Of a stretch of DNA of 64,000 nt, positions 1-9,895 are shown piece by piece (position 1 is the first letter of the stretch; every line of letters starts with the position of its first letter). The position numbers and the translations under genes were made by a program. Under the pieces are notes generated by a model. The model was not told where the DNA came from. It made no database searches and was given only the letters and a program-made list of their open reading frames with translations. Origin of the DNA: Psychrobacter sp. FDAARGOS_221. Its GTDB lineage: Bacteria > Pseudomonadota > Gammaproteobacteria > Pseudomonadales > Moraxellaceae. The stretch is from positions 1,054,001 to 1,118,000 of the forward strand of contig NZ_NWFK02000001.1 of assembly GCF_002313155.2 (NCBI RefSeq), read 5' to 3'.

Positions 1-58
1 TTCTAAGAGGTCTTTTTTTATGAATACAATATTCTAGTCCTAGCCAGTCATTGTAGTG

Positions 59-820
59 CTAGCCAATTTTTTTATCCATATCTACACCGCCAACAATGTC
101 TGGACCTTCATGACCAAGCCATGTATAGATGCCACCGCCAATCACGGCACCAATAATAGGGGCTACCCAGAATAACCACAGCTGAGACAGTGATTCACCG
201 CCAACAAATAGAGCAACTGCGGTTGAGCGTGCTGGATTCACTGACGTATTGGTAATCGGAATACTGATTAAATGAATCAGTGTTAGACCAAGACCAATAG
301 CAATCGGTGCAAAGCCAATAGGCGCACGATGATGGGTTGAGCCCATGATAATGATCAAGAACACCGCGGTTAATACCACTTCAGCAATCAGCGCAGCCAT
401 CATACTATAGCCACCTGGTGAGAACTCACCAAAGCCATTGGTTGCAAATGCGCCTGCACTGCTGGCATCAATCGCAAAGCCAGCTTGACCAGTGGCGATC
501 ATATAGATAATAAACGCACCGAATGCCCCGCCCAATACTTGAGCGATAATATAGCCAGGCAGCTCAGACGCTGGGAAGCGTTTACCAACCATAAGACCAA
601 TACTAACAGCCGGGTTAAAATGGCCGCCTGAGATGTGACCGAAGGCATACGCACCGGTTAATACGGTTAGACCGAACGCCAAAGCCACACCCACAAAGCC
701 AATGCCCAGTGGGTTGCCATCGCCACCGAAATTGGCGGCGAATATTGCACTACCACAGCCGCCCAGTACCAACCACATGGTACCTAGGAATTCAGCTGCT
801 AGTTTTTTTGATTTTGTCAT
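59..820 (-). CDS. aqpZ: Aquaporin Z, water channel
   Basis: This 253-aa inner-membrane protein is a water-selective aquaporin of the MIP family. Six hydrophobic segments and two half-helix NPA motifs are visible: HFNPAVS (NPA at 69-71) and TSVNPARS (NPA at 195-197). The selectivity-filter residues expected for a water channel, rather than a glycerol facilitator, are present: a His at 183 in the fifth helix, and Thr and Arg (R198) around the second NPA. The length is slightly above the usual 230 aa because of a loop of about 20 residues near 110-130 and a charged tail. The start is supported by AGGAAA about 8 bases upstream. It is a single gene with no obvious partner. Confidence 0.95.
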   Translation of the reverse strand: MTKSKKLAAEFLGTMWLVLGGCGSAIFAANFGGDGNPLGIGFVGVALAFGLTVLTGAYAFGHISGGHFNPAVSIGLMVGKRFPASELPGYIIAQVLGGAFGAFIIYMIATGQAGFAIDASSAGAFATNGFGEFSPGGYSMMAALIAEVVLTAVFLIIIMGSTHHRAPIGFAPIAIGLGLTLIHLISIPITNTSVNPARSTAVALFVGGESLSQLWLFWVAPIIGAVIGGGIYTWLGHEGPDIVGGVDMDKKIG

Positions 821-1086
821 AATAATTTTCCTGATGAATTTTTGACATGCCCATGATATCTGTTCAAACTATGACGATGTGTCTACTATGCCTCTATGAG
901 GCTAGTGAATGTATGAACAGGTCATTAATTGGCTTTAAGCGGCTTCAGCAATAAAATGCTGGCACATTTGAGGTCTTTAATGAATATAAGCGACATGCCT
1001 ATTACCAATAATACCTTAATTTAACAAATTTTAATGTAATTTTAATTAATAATATAAAACATTTTAAAAATAATAAGGAGAAACCC

Positions 1087-1638
1087 ATGCAGCCAAACCT
1101 GCAAGCTCAACAAGTGCTAGATTTTTGGTTTAATGACGCCCACCAACCCTATTGGTTTGCTAAAGATGATGAGTTTGACGCTAAGATTAGAGAGCTATTT
1201 GAGGATACATTGCAGCAGGCGAAAGCAGGAGAATGTGCGCATTGGCGAGAGACGGCGCAAGGGGCTGTGGCGGAAATCATTGTGCTTGATCAATTCTCAC
1301 GCAATCTATATCGCAATTCACCGCAAGCCTTTGCTCAAGACGGTATGGCACTGATATTAGCGCAACAGCTATTAAAACGTGATGATTATCAGCAGCTCAC
1401 TGAGGAACAAAAACGCTTTGGCCTAATACCCTTTATGCACTCCGAATCTAAAAAGATTCATGCCCAAGCCCTCACGTTATTTGAAGAGTTAGGCGATGCG
1501 GTTTCATTGGAATTTGAGATTAAGCATAAATACATTATTGATAGATTTGGCCGTTATCCGCATCGTAATGAGGTGTTAGGCCGAGATTCTACAGCGGAAG
1601 AGATTGAGTTTTTAAAGCAACCTGATTCTTCCTTCTAG
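1087..1638 (+). CDS. DUF924 family protein
   Basis: This 183-aa soluble protein belongs to the DUF924 family, all-alpha proteins with a TPR-like fold and no assigned reaction. The family pattern is visible: an N-terminal VLDFWF segment, a central VLDQFSRNLYRN block, FIPFMHSE-like residues (here LIPFMHSESKKIH), and a C-terminal HRNEVLGR motif followed by EEIEFL. The length is normal. AAGGAG lies 8 bases before the ATG. The gene stands alone and converges on pncB, sharing a terminator. Function is unknown. Confidence 0.85.
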   Translation: MQPNLQAQQVLDFWFNDAHQPYWFAKDDEFDAKIRELFEDTLQQAKAGECAHWRETAQGAVAEIIVLDQFSRNLYRNSPQAFAQDGMALILAQQLLKRDDYQQLTEEQKRFGLIPFMHSESKKIHAQALTLFEELGDAVSLEFEIKHKYIIDRFGRYPHRNEVLGRDSTAEEIEFLKQPDSSF

Positions 1639-1680
1639 CTTAATGCTAAGCTGTTTTTAAGCTTGTTTTTGGTGAACTAA

Positions 1681-1713
1681 AAAAAGGACTCCGCATAAGG
1701 AAGTCCTGCTTTT
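1681..1713. terminator. Bidirectional intrinsic terminator between the DUF924 gene and pncB
   Basis: An A run, the arm AGGACT, an inner CC/GG pair, the arm AGTCCT and then a T-rich stretch. It lies between two convergent genes and can serve both. Confidence 0.75.
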
Positions 1714-1741
1714 GTTTATATTCGAAACTCGGGATTAAGAC

Positions 1742-2956
1742 TTACTCGTCTTCGGTTTGATCAATATCAAATACCTGACGCAAATAAGCCAAATAGGTAT
1801 CGTTATGAATCATGGTCTTACCCGGGCTGTCTGATAACTTCGCTACCGGTTGGCCGTTACATTCCACTAGCTTAAGTACAATATTAAGCTGCGTCAGTCC
1901 CATGTCATTGGTCAAGTTGGTACCGATACCAAAGCTGGTCTGAATACGTCCTTTAAAATAATCATGCAGCTGCCACGCTTTTTCTAAGCTGAGACCATCA
2001 CTAAAGGTGAGTATCTTAGTTTTCGGGTCAATTTTCAGCTTTTGGTAATGGGCAATGGCTTTATCACCCCACACGTAAGGGTCACCACTGTCATGACGCA
2101 GCCCATCAAACAGCTTAGCAAAATACAAATCAAAGTCGCGTAAGAAAGCATCCATTCCGACAACATCAGTCAGTGCGATACCTAAGTCACCGCGATACTC
2201 ATGTACCCAAGCCTCAAGCGCTGCTTTTTGTGAATCACGCAAACGTACATCGAGTGCTTGGAATGCCTGCATAAACTCATGTGCCATGGTGCCAATCGGC
2301 GTAATTTTTAATTTTTTGGCCAAATACACATTGGATGTACCACGCAGCACGCTCGGTGCTGCCTTATGCAAGGTTTCGACCACATGCGAATGCCAAGCCT
2401 TACTAAAGCGGCGACGTGTACCAAAATCAGCGACGATAAACTCTGGCATACCACGTTGCTGCTTTAACGCATAGTCTTGTATTAGATCAACTTTCTGTTG
2501 CAAGCGCTGCTCACCTTCCTCTAACACAGCAGTTGTGCTCAGACGTTGATAATACAGCTCATTAACGATGGCCAGCACGAATACTTCAAAAAACATCGCT
2601 TGAATCATCGGTCCTTCAATATCGATACTCAAACGGTTTTTGTGATCGATACTGACTTTGATATGACGACGCTTTAGCTTAAACAGCTCTAGATAATCAA
2701 CAAAATCTGAGCGTATAAAGCGCAGACTGCTCAGATAATCAAGCTCATCTTGAGTAAAGCTTAAATCGCACAGATAATCGAGCTGCTGCTCTAATGCAGG
2801 CTTGATATCTGCTAACGGATACGCTGTTTCTTTATAGTTTCGGCAACGAAAGCGATATACCCCATGAGTCTGTGGAAACTGATGCAACATGGCTTGTAGC
2901 ATCGTAAACTTATACAGATCATTATCTAACAGTGAGGTAATAATGGGCTGGGTCAT
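1742..2956 (-). CDS. pncB: Nicotinate phosphoribosyltransferase
   Basis: PncB joins nicotinate and PRPP, with ATP hydrolysis, to give nicotinate mononucleotide in the NAD salvage (Preiss-Handler) pathway; it is cytosolic. From the ATG used here the protein is 404 aa, the family's usual size. The N-terminal [14 protein letters not shown] block, the [16 protein letters not shown] block (here [12 protein letters not shown]) and the IGTMAHEF motif, with the phosphorylatable His at about 226, are all present, followed by the SDGL and GIGTNLTND phosphate-binding motifs. An in-frame TTG four codons upstream (2968) is an alternative start; neither has a strong Shine-Dalgarno sequence, and ATG is preferred. 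It is a single gene ending at a shared terminator. Confidence 0.95.
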   Translation of the reverse strand: MTQPIITSLLDNDLYKFTMLQAMLHQFPQTHGVYRFRCRNYKETAYPLADIKPALEQQLDYLCDLSFTQDELDYLSSLRFIRSDFVDYLELFKLKRRHIKVSIDHKNRLSIDIEGPMIQAMFFEVFVLAIVNELYYQRLSTTAVLEEGEQRLQQKVDLIQDYALKQQRGMPEFIVADFGTRRRFSKAWHSHVVETLHKAAPSVLRGTSNVYLAKKLKITPIGTMAHEFMQAFQALDVRLRDSQKAALEAWVHEYRGDLGIALTDVVGMDAFLRDFDLYFAKLFDGLRHDSGDPYVWGDKAIAHYQKLKIDPKTKILTFSDGLSLEKAWQLHDYFKGRIQTSFGIGTNLTNDMGLTQLNIVLKLVECNGQPVAKLSDSPGKTMIHNDTYLAYLRQVFDIDQTEDE

Positions 2957-3061
2957 ATTAGTGCTCAATTTTTAAGTAGATGATTTATTATTGTTACTAA
3001 TATTATGACTGTTTCAGTCAATTAAAGCTATTTTGTGTTTACGCGTCTATTATTTATGTAT

Positions 3062-3096
3062 AAAAAAAAAGGACCCAGATTATCTGAGTCCTTTTT
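3062..3096 (-). terminator. Intrinsic terminator after htpG
   Basis: An A run, then GGACCCAGAT paired with ATCTGAGTCC (one mismatch), then a T run. It lies just past the htpG stop on the minus strand and just upstream of pncB. Confidence 0.75.
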
Positions 3097-3129
3097 ATTT
3101 GTCTTATTTAAAGTAACGCTATTAAGCTG

Positions 3130-5073
3130 CTACTTCATTAATAAGTCATTGACGCGTTTTAGGTACGCTGCAGGGTCATCTAACTGACCGCCATCTGCCA
3201 ATAAGGCTTGGTCAAAGATAACTTGCGCCAAGTCATCAAACTGATCGCTTGATTCAAGCTTTTGAATCAATGGGTGCGTTGGATTGACCTCCAAGATAGG
3301 CTGAGTTTCTGGCACTTCTTGACCCATTTGCTTAAGCATTTGAATCATTTGTGGTGACAGCTCACCTTCTGGGGTGACCAAAATTGCAGGGCTATCGACC
3401 AAGCGGTTAGACACACGTACGTCTTTGGCACGGCCGCCTAAGGTTGTTTTTAACTTATCAACCACTGGCTTTAAGCTCTCTTCTGCTTTTTTGACTTCTT
3501 CTTTTTCCGCTTCGTCTTGCAGATCACCTAAGTCTACCGCACCTTTAGCGATGTTTTGTAGTGGCGTACCGTCAAACTGAGTTAGGAAGTTCATCGCCCA
3601 CTCATCGACACGGCTGGTCATCAAGATAACTTCGATGCCTTTTTTCTTAAACAACTCCAGTTGTGGGCTGTTTTTGGCCGCTGCTAAGTTTTCAGCGGTT
3701 AGATAGTAGATGGCTTTTTGACCGTCTTTCATGCGCTCTTTATAGTCAGCAAAGCCAGTTTCTAATCCGTCAGTAGTACTGGTCGTGTAACGTAGCAATT
3801 TTGCGATGCGCTCTTGGTTGGTCATGTCTTCGCCAAGACCTTCTTTGATCACATCACCAAATTCGCTATAGAACTGTTTGAACTTCTCTTGCTTGTCTGC
3901 ATCTTCGCTGTTGGCAAGGCTAGCTAGTAGTGTTAACACACGGCGCGCGTTACCATCACGGATAGATTTTACATCTCGTGATTCTTGTAGAATCTCACGG
4001 CTTACGTTTAATGGCAGGTCTTGCGAATCAATCACACCTTTCACAAAACGCAGATACATTGGTAATAACTGCTCAGCGTCATCCATGATAAACACACGTT
4101 TCACGTATAGCTTCAGACCATGCTGCTGCTCGCGTGCGTATAAATCAAACGGTGCCTTTTTCGGGATATATAACAGCTGTGTATATTGCACACGGCCTTC
4201 GACACGGTTATGCGTCCATGCTAATGGATCTTCGAAGTCATAGCTGATGTTTTTATAAAAGTCGACGTATTCTTCGTCTTCTATTTCAGAGGTTGAACGG
4301 GTCCAAAGCGCGCTGGCTTTGTTAATGGTTTCCCACTCGTCAGTGACTACCATTTCGCCACCGGCTGGTGCATCGCTGTCGTCGCCCTCTTCCTTCACAT
4401 CTTCTTGCCACACTTCTTTACGCATTTGAATCGGTAAGCTGATGTGGTCAGAGTATTTATTGACCAAGCCTTTTAGCTTATTGCGATCAAGATAGTTATC
4501 TTCACCTTCGGTGAACTCTTCTTTTAGATGTAGCGTTATAGAAGTACCACGGCTGTCTTTGGTGATGGTTTCGGTAGTGAATTTACCGGTGCCATCAGAT
4601 ACCCAGCGTACGCCTTGATTAGCAGGCTCGCCCGCTTTACGTGATTCAACAGTGATAGTATCCGCTACAATAAAGCCTGAGTAAAAACCCACACCAAATT
4701 GACCGATTAACTGACCATCTTGTTTTTGTGATTCAGACAGCTGTTCTAGGAATGCCTTGGTGCCTGATTTGGCAATGGTACCTAAGTTTTCGATGGTATC
4801 TGCTTCATTCATACCAATACCGTTGTCGATAAAGGTAATGGTTTTGGCGTCTGTATCGATATCAATACGAACTTTTAACTCAGCATCGTCTTCATAAAGG
4901 CTGTCATCGCCAGTCGCTTCAAAGCGCAATTTGTCACAAGCATCCGATGCGTTTGAGACCAGCTCACGTACAAAGATATCTGAGTTTGAATACAGTGAGT
5001 GAGTCACTAAGTGCAATAGCTGGGCAACTTCAGCTTCAAATACGTGCTGTGTGGCTTGGGTGTTTTCGCTCAT
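3130..5073 (-). CDS. htpG: Molecular chaperone HtpG (Hsp90)
   Basis: The bacterial Hsp90 homologue, an ATP-driven dimeric chaperone in the cytosol. At 647 aa it is close to the usual 620-635. The N-terminal GHKL ATPase domain (about 1-230) shows the [15 protein letters not shown] helix with the catalytic Glu, the DNGIGM loop and the GQFGVGFYS lid. The middle domain carries the [11 protein letters not shown] and RGVVDSEDLPLN-like (here [16 protein letters not shown]) blocks. The C-terminal dimerisation domain follows. A Ser/Asp/Glu-rich loop near 225-240 separates the N and middle domains. GAGGAA precedes the ATG. A sigma-32-type promoter lies about 100 bases upstream, so heat induction is likely. 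Confidence 0.97.
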   Translation of the reverse strand: MSENTQATQHVFEAEVAQLLHLVTHSLYSNSDIFVRELVSNASDACDKLRFEATGDDSLYEDDAELKVRIDIDTDAKTITFIDNGIGMNEADTIENLGTIAKSGTKAFLEQLSESQKQDGQLIGQFGVGFYSGFIVADTITVESRKAGEPANQGVRWVSDGTGKFTTETITKDSRGTSITLHLKEEFTEGEDNYLDRNKLKGLVNKYSDHISLPIQMRKEVWQEDVKEEGDDSDAPAGGEMVVTDEWETINKASALWTRSTSEIEDEEYVDFYKNISYDFEDPLAWTHNRVEGRVQYTQLLYIPKKAPFDLYAREQQHGLKLYVKRVFIMDDAEQLLPMYLRFVKGVIDSQDLPLNVSREILQESRDVKSIRDGNARRVLTLLASLANSEDADKQEKFKQFYSEFGDVIKEGLGEDMTNQERIAKLLRYTTSTTDGLETGFADYKERMKDGQKAIYYLTAENLAAAKNSPQLELFKKKGIEVILMTSRVDEWAMNFLTQFDGTPLQNIAKGAVDLGDLQDEAEKEEVKKAEESLKPVVDKLKTTLGGRAKDVRVSNRLVDSPAILVTPEGELSPQMIQMLKQMGQEVPETQPILEVNPTHPLIQKLESSDQFDDLAQVIFDQALLADGGQLDDPAAYLKRVNDLLMK

Positions 5074-5172
5074 AGAATTCCTCTTTTATTTTCCGTAATG
5101 TTAAGGTCTATTGATCATATTCATCAAATTTGGACATGACTGTTTGATTAACTATTTTTGGTTAACTAACTA

Positions 5173-5199
5173 ATAGGGGCACTGGGTGTGTTTTTCAAG
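5173..5199 (-). promoter_or_regulatory. Sigma-32 (heat-shock) promoter of htpG
   Basis: Read on the minus strand: CTTGAA (5194-5199), 14 bases, CCCCTAT (5173-5179). This fits the sigma-32 consensus CTTGAA-N13/14-CCCCATNT nearly exactly and points at htpG, leaving an untranslated leader of about 95 bases. Confidence 0.85.
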
Positions 5200-5257
5200 C
5201 AAATTGCATCTAATTAGCACTGTATTTTGTTTAATGAGCTTGGTTTAATACAACAAT

Positions 5258-5283
5258 AAAAAAGCCGATCAAAGCTGACCGGC
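5258..5283 (-). terminator. Intrinsic terminator of the puuD-puuR operon
   Basis: On the minus strand GCCGGTCA and TGATCGGC form an eight-pair stem (one G-T pair) followed by six T. It lies about 50 bases past the regulator stop codon. Confidence 0.85.
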
Positions 5284-5330
5284 TCAATATTTGAATTAAG
5301 TGTAAATTTGATTTAAGAAATAAAAACCCG

Positions 5331-5951
5331 TTAATAAGTTGCTGGGGTATGGGCACTAATAATACGCGCAACCTCAGAGGTAGGGTTAATAAAGGTATGC
5401 GGTTGACTGGTATCAATCACATAACTGTCGCCCTCATTAAGCAAGTACGACATCTTATTGATATGAATCAGTATCTTACCTTCAATGACTGTTCCTATCT
5501 CCTCACCTTCGTGTGTAATTTTCTCTTCGGTTGAGCTGTTTGGCTGATAGGTTTCAATTAAGAAGCCTAGATTTCTAGTGGGGGCAAAGTTATAAACTTG
5601 CTTTAACGACACGCCATTTTTGCTTGGATCACTCAGCTCAACTAAGTCCTGTGGCGACACCACAACCTGAGCTTTGGTTTTACCCCAATCCTCGCTAAAG
5701 AATGTATTTAAATCGGAACCCAGCACCTCTAAAATAGCAGCCAAGGTATTCACCGCAGGACTCACCTTATTGCGCTCAATAGAGCTAATGGCGGTATTTG
5801 TCAGACCCGCAAGCTTAGCAAGCTTACGCTGTGAGAATCCTTTGGACAATCTTAATTGATTGATCTTATCTCCAATCATCTCATCAGCACGCTGCTTAGG
5901 TGTTTCCTGAATCTCCACTTGATTAGTCTCGTCCCTTGGCTTGTTTTGCAT
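5331..5951 (-). CDS. puuR: XRE-cupin transcriptional regulator, PuuR-like
   Basis: A 206-aa regulator with an N-terminal XRE helix-turn-helix (about 25-85: KINQLRLSKGFSQRKLAKLAG then the recognition helix NTAISSIERNK) and a C-terminal cupin (about 120-200: THEGEEIGTVIEG, LNEGDSYVIDTSQPH). This architecture is that of PuuR, the putrescine-responsive repressor of E. coli. The longest frame begins at 5993, but the ATG at 5951 has AGGA about 10 bases upstream and leaves a normal short N-terminus; it overlaps the end of puuD by 29 bases, so the two are translationally linked. It probably senses an amine or product of the neighbouring pathway and represses both divergent promoters. The ligand is inferred. 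Confidence 0.85.
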   Translation of the reverse strand: MQNKPRDETNQVEIQETPKQRADEMIGDKINQLRLSKGFSQRKLAKLAGLTNTAISSIERNKVSPAVNTLAAILEVLGSDLNTFFSEDWGKTKAQVVVSPQDLVELSDPSKNGVSLKQVYNFAPTRNLGFLIETYQPNSSTEEKITHEGEEIGTVIEGKILIHINKMSYLLNEGDSYVIDTSQPHTFINPTSEVARIISAHTPATY

Positions 5952-6666
5952 GATTAATAAATCCTGAAAATAAATACTTAGACATCTCGTCATTATTATA
6001 GTCAGCTTCTGGATGCCACTGAACCCCTAATAAATAAGGATGCGTCGGCAAACTAATGGCCTCAATCAACGTATCGGGCGCAGTCGCCTCTACCAGTAGC
6101 CCCTCGCCCACTTGATTAATACACTGCTTATGCAGAGAATTTACCTTCCACTGAGTGTTAAATGCTGACAAATGACCGCCAGACTGGATAATAACATCAT
6201 GGACCGGCTGATACTGTACTTCCATTGGTGCATTGCCGTCTTCTAAGTGTTGCTCATAGAAGCCTTCAACCTCGCGCCAATCTGGGTGCAGCGTTCCGCC
6301 AAAATAGACATTCATTTCTTGCAGACCTCGGCAAATGGCCAATAAAGGGACCTGATTGGTCTCTGCATACTCTAGCAGCTTAAAGGTTAGCGCATCTCGA
6401 GTGAGATCTTTTTTCAGCTCTTCGTGGGTTGCCCCATAGCGCTCTGGCGCCACATTACTATAGCTTCCGGTTAACAAAATACCATCGACCATCGATAGCA
6501 CAGTATGAAAACTGTCATCCTCTACCAGTGCATGTGGCAGTAACACTGGCGCACCGCCGTGATGTTGAATGGCTTGAACATACTTGTCATACACTGCCTG
6601 AGTGGGCTGCTTATCAACGGTTTTTTGGCAGCAAACTATGCCGATAATTGGCTTAGAGATTGTCAT
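5923..6666 (-). CDS. puuD: Gamma-glutamyl-GABA hydrolase, class I glutamine amidotransferase-like
   Basis: A 247-aa class I GATase-like hydrolase (peptidase C26). In E. coli PuuD splits gamma-glutamyl-GABA to GABA and glutamate, the last of the glutamylated steps of putrescine breakdown. The nucleophile elbow LLAICRGLQEMNV carries the catalytic Cys, and QWHPEAD supplies His and Glu of the triad. The frame opens seven codons earlier, but AAGGA seven bases before the ATG at 6666 selects this start. It is first in a two-gene leftward operon with the regulator and divergent from the puuA-type gene. The substrate is inferred from family and context. Confidence 0.9.
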   Translation of the reverse strand: MTISKPIIGIVCCQKTVDKQPTQAVYDKYVQAIQHHGGAPVLLPHALVEDDSFHTVLSMVDGILLTGSYSNVAPERYGATHEELKKDLTRDALTFKLLEYAETNQVPLLAICRGLQEMNVYFGGTLHPDWREVEGFYEQHLEDGNAPMEVQYQPVHDVIIQSGGHLSAFNTQWKVNSLHKQCINQVGEGLLVEATAPDTLIEAISLPTHPYLLGVQWHPEADYNNDEMSKYLFSGFINHAKQAKGRD

Positions 6667-6833
6667 ACGAACATCCTTATTGCACATGAAATTTTAATGA
6701 TTGATTGTCGAGGTATTAGCTATCTGAGCGGTAGCTCCCCACAATGACATTTGGCTCACTTTTGAGCCAACACTTTCCTTCCAGTGGAGTGGGCACACAG
6801 TCTTTATAAAACCATGCCATGTCATCTAGTCTA

Positions 6834-6862
6834 AAATTAGCACTGAAATAGCATTATGTAAA
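6834..6862 (-). promoter_or_regulatory. Predicted sigma-70 promoter of puuD-puuR
   Basis: On the minus strand: -35 TTTACA (6857-6862), 17-base spacer, -10 TAATTT (6834-6839). The -35 element touches the 14-bp box at 6861-6874. Confidence 0.6.
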
Positions 6863-6874
6863 CTATATATTTCA
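6861..6874. repeat. 14-bp box, copy 1 of 2 in the puuD/puuA interval
   Basis: AACTATATATTTCA, identical to 6943-6956 and in the same orientation, starts 82 bases apart. It lies at and just upstream of the -35 of the leftward promoter. It is a candidate operator for the XRE-cupin regulator encoded next door. Confidence 0.6.
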
Positions 6875-6937
6875 TTACGGGTTAAATTCAGCCTATTGAA
6901 TTATATAAACCCCATTGAAAATATTTTAACTTAGTAT

Positions 6938-6966
6938 TTGACAACTATATATTTCACCCCTATATT
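6938..6966 (+). promoter_or_regulatory. Sigma-70 promoter of the puuA-type operon
   Basis: A perfect -35 TTGACA (6938-6943), 17-base spacer and -10 TATATT (6961-6966). The spacer is almost filled by the second 14-bp box, the classical position for a repressor. An untranslated leader of about 100 bases follows. Confidence 0.8.
6943..6956. repeat. 14-bp box, copy 2 of 2 in the puuD/puuA interval
   Basis: AACTATATATTTCA inside the spacer of the rightward promoter. Binding here would block RNA polymerase. It is identical to the copy at 6861-6874. Confidence 0.6.
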
Positions 6967-7071
6967 AAATCATAGGGATTAAGTCAGGCAGCTTTAGTAA
7001 GGAAGCTAAAGCGACCTGCTGTTTATTATTCAACTTCTTAGCTCAAGAAGTCATCACAAGGATGTGTACCA

Positions 7072-8481
7072 ATGCAAACTAAAGTTAACACTAGCAATGC
7101 TCATTCAGAACACACTTCTTATACTCAAACCGCAAATGGCGTAGAGAGTATAGACCCCGCCATTCCTAGCAAACAAATTGAATACGTCTATATCGCTGCC
7201 TGTGATATCAACGGTATCATGCGTGGCAAACGTATTCCCTTCAATCAAATGGCAAAAGCAGAAGAAGAAGGGGTTCGACTACCACTGTCTATTCTAGGTG
7301 TCGATATCTGGGGTGCTGATGTCATCGAGTCATCACAGTCCAATGGTGATATCGATGCAATCGCTGTACCTACAGGTCGCGACTCTTTCAAGCTCATCAA
7401 TACCAGCCAGCCCTCTTCACTACTGCCAGTTTGGTTATATGACGAAGACAACCAGCCGTATTACGGTGATGCCCGTCACGTTCTTTCTTATATCAGTCAA
7501 AAGTTTAAAGAGCTGGGCCTAACGCCTGTGATGGCAACTGAACTTGAATTTTACCTAGTCGATTACACTGAAGGTAAAACACCTAAGCCTCCTATTCGTC
7601 CAAAAAATGGGTTGCGACTCAACAAGACATCCATTCTAAGCATCAACGATCTGTTCCAGTTTGACGAATTTTTAGATGAGGTCTATGACGAATGTCGTAA
7701 GCTCAACATTCCTGTCGATGCGGCGCTCGCAGAAAATGGCTGTGGTCAGTTTGAAATTAACTTACTGCATGTTGACGACCCCTTAAAAGCAGCTGACGAT
7801 GCCGTTTTATTCAAACAAATCGTTAAATCTGTGGCTGCCAATCGTGGCCTAACGGCGACGTTTATGGCGAAACCATATGGCACTCAATCTGGTAGTGGAT
7901 TCCATGTGCATTGTAGTTTATTAGACAAAGACGGCAATAACGTTTTTGATAATGGCACTGAGGAAGGATCGGAGATGCTAAGACATGCTGTGGCGGGTCT
8001 ACTAGCAACTATGTCAGACTGCACCTTGTTATTTGCCCCACACGTCAACTCATATCGCCGCTATATCCCTGGCACATTGGCGCCAAACAATGTGTCATGG
8101 GGTTATGAAAACCGAACAGCAGCGGTACGTATCCCAGGTGGCGACAACAAAGCACGCCGTATCGAACACCGTGTCTCTGGTGCCGATGCCAACCCTTACT
8201 TAGTGTGTAGTGCGGTACTTGCCGGCATGCTATACGGTATTGAAAATAAACTGGAAGCGCCAGAGCCTGTCAACAATATTACCTACGATAAAGACAGCTT
8301 AGTCACCTTGCCTATGGATTGGTTCTCTGCCATCCGTGAATTCGAAAACAGCGATGTCATCGAAGAGTTATTCCCAATGCAGATGATTGACCTTTTAATT
8401 GACGTCAAAAAACAAGAAGCCAAACGCTTTGCGATGCAAGTGACCAATCTTGAATATATTACCTACTTACAGGATGTTTAA
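7072..8481 (+). CDS. puuA: Glutamine synthetase-type gamma-glutamyl-amine ligase, PuuA-like
   Basis: A 469-aa member of the type I glutamine synthetase fold. In PuuA the enzyme uses ATP to join glutamate to putrescine instead of ammonia. Fold motifs are present: ATELEFYL (metal ligands), ENGCGQFEINL, KPYGTQSGSGFHVHCSL (ATP and metal site) and NRTAAVRIPGG with RRIEHRVSGADANPYL (glutamate and phosphate binding). The context of a gamma-glutamyl hydrolase, an FAD oxidase and a cupin-XRE regulator argues for amine catabolism rather than ammonia assimilation. AAGGA lies nine bases before the ATG. The stop overlaps the next start by one base. The actual amine (putrescine, another diamine or a monoamine) cannot be told from sequence. 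Confidence 0.85.
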   Translation: MQTKVNTSNAHSEHTSYTQTANGVESIDPAIPSKQIEYVYIAACDINGIMRGKRIPFNQMAKAEEEGVRLPLSILGVDIWGADVIESSQSNGDIDAIAVPTGRDSFKLINTSQPSSLLPVWLYDEDNQPYYGDARHVLSYISQKFKELGLTPVMATELEFYLVDYTEGKTPKPPIRPKNGLRLNKTSILSINDLFQFDEFLDEVYDECRKLNIPVDAALAENGCGQFEINLLHVDDPLKAADDAVLFKQIVKSVAANRGLTATFMAKPYGTQSGSGFHVHCSLLDKDGNNVFDNGTEEGSEMLRHAVAGLLATMSDCTLLFAPHVNSYRRYIPGTLAPNNVSWGYENRTAAVRIPGGDNKARRIEHRVSGADANPYLVCSAVLAGMLYGIENKLEAPEPVNNITYDKDSLVTLPMDWFSAIREFENSDVIEELFPMQMIDLLIDVKKQEAKRFAMQVTNLEYITYLQDV

Positions 8482-9803
8482 TGATGACTACTAACAACAA
8501 ACGTAATATTCCTCACTACTCAGATCATGGACAGTATCCGGATAGCTACTATGCTGCGAGTCGTAATCAAAAACCTGATCGTCCTACCCTAAAAGACGAC
8601 ATCACCTGTGAAATTTGTATCGTCGGCGGCGGTTATAGTGGCTTATCAACCGCTCTACATCTGACCGAAACCCAACATGATGTTGTGCTACTTGAAGGCG
8701 CTCAGATTGGCTGGGGCGCATCGGGGCGTAATGGCGGTCAAATCGTAAACGGGCTAAATGCCAGTTTACAGAAGATTAAAAAATCCTATGGCGACCAGAC
8801 CGCCGATTTTGTCGGTCAGCTGGTGACTCGTGGCAATAAAATCATTAGACGCTTTATCGCAGACTACGATATTCAGTGCGATCTAAAAGAAAAAAACATC
8901 TTCGCTGCGTTCAATAACAGCCAAATGAAAGACTTGATCGAGACGCATGCCTTGTGGGAAAGCCACGGTATGCATGACCGTGAGATTCTGGATAAACAAG
9001 CCATTCAGCAGTATGTCAATACTGATGCTTATGTGGGCGGTATGATTGACCATTCCGGCGGTCACATTCATCCACTCAATCTCGCATTAGGCGAAGCGGC
9101 TGCCATTGAAAGCAACGGCGGCACTATTTATGAAAACACATTGGTAGTCGATATCGAATATGACGATGCCAGCGCAAAAGTTATTACCGAGTTTGGCACG
9201 GTGACATGTGAAAAGGTTGTATTGTGCGGCAATGCTTATTTGAACAAAGTTATTCCGAAGCTGACGGATCGCATCATGCCAGTATCTACTCAAATCATCG
9301 CCACTGAACCACTGGGCAGCTTAGCCGATGAGCTGATTCCAAGTGATGTATGTGTTGAAGATGTGCGCTACATTTTAGACTACTACCGTCTGTCTGCTGA
9401 CAAACGCATGTTATTTGGCGGCGGTACGGTGTATGGCGGACAAGATCCTGCCGATATTGAGGCAAAAATTCGCCCGAATATGAACAAGATTTTCCCACAA
9501 CTAAGAGACGCTAAAATTGAATATGCCTGGAGTGGTAACTTTGCACTGTCATTCTCGCGTGTACCACAAATGGGTAAACTACACGATAGAGTTTTATTCG
9601 CTCATGGCTATAGCGGTCACGGGGTAACAGGCTCTCACCTGTTTGGGCAGATTTTGGCTGATGCAATCAACGGTGACACCAAAGAATTTGACGTCTTTGC
9701 CAAGGTGCCATGGATACCCTTCCCTGGTGGACGCGCATTGCGTGTGCCTTATTCGGTGATGGGCTCGTGGTGGTATGCGTTAAAAGATATGACCGGACTA
9801 TAA
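8481..9803 (+). CDS. puuB: FAD-dependent oxidoreductase, PuuB-like gamma-glutamyl-amine oxidase
   Basis: A 440-aa DAO-family flavoprotein. In the PuuB reaction the free amino end of gamma-glutamylputrescine is oxidised to the aldehyde, giving ammonia and hydrogen peroxide. The dinucleotide-binding fold ICIVGGGYSGLSTALHL ends with an acidic residue after the second strand (LLEGAQ), and a WGASGRNGGQ block follows. Near the C-terminus GYSGHGVTGSHLFG is the usual second FAD-contact motif. The start codon overlaps the puuA-type stop, so translation is coupled. A second ATG follows immediately at 8484. The substrate is assigned by neighbourhood. Confidence 0.85.
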   Translation: MMTTNNKRNIPHYSDHGQYPDSYYAASRNQKPDRPTLKDDITCEICIVGGGYSGLSTALHLTETQHDVVLLEGAQIGWGASGRNGGQIVNGLNASLQKIKKSYGDQTADFVGQLVTRGNKIIRRFIADYDIQCDLKEKNIFAAFNNSQMKDLIETHALWESHGMHDREILDKQAIQQYVNTDAYVGGMIDHSGGHIHPLNLALGEAAAIESNGGTIYENTLVVDIEYDDASAKVITEFGTVTCEKVVLCGNAYLNKVIPKLTDRIMPVSTQIIATEPLGSLADELIPSDVCVEDVRYILDYYRLSADKRMLFGGGTVYGGQDPADIEAKIRPNMNKIFPQLRDAKIEYAWSGNFALSFSRVPQMGKLHDRVLFAHGYSGHGVTGSHLFGQILADAINGDTKEFDVFAKVPWIPFPGGRALRVPYSVMGSWWYALKDMTGL

Positions 9804-9859
9804 TTTATCAGCGATAAGCTTATGATAAATCTCAAATGCTATCAGATGAGATGTGAGGT

Positions 9860-9889
9860 GTTGTAACTGTCATTGTTGTAACTGTCATT
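9860..9889. repeat. Tandem 15-bp repeat
   Basis: GTTGTAACTGTCATT occurs twice head to tail between the oxidase and the carrier gene, just before a hairpin. Function unknown. Confidence 0.8.
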
Positions 9890-9895
9890 ACAGGC

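Noticed and set aside
3374..4243. Open frames on the plus strand inside htpG (68 and 121 codons)
   Set aside because: They lie wholly antisense to a full-length conserved gene and resemble no family.
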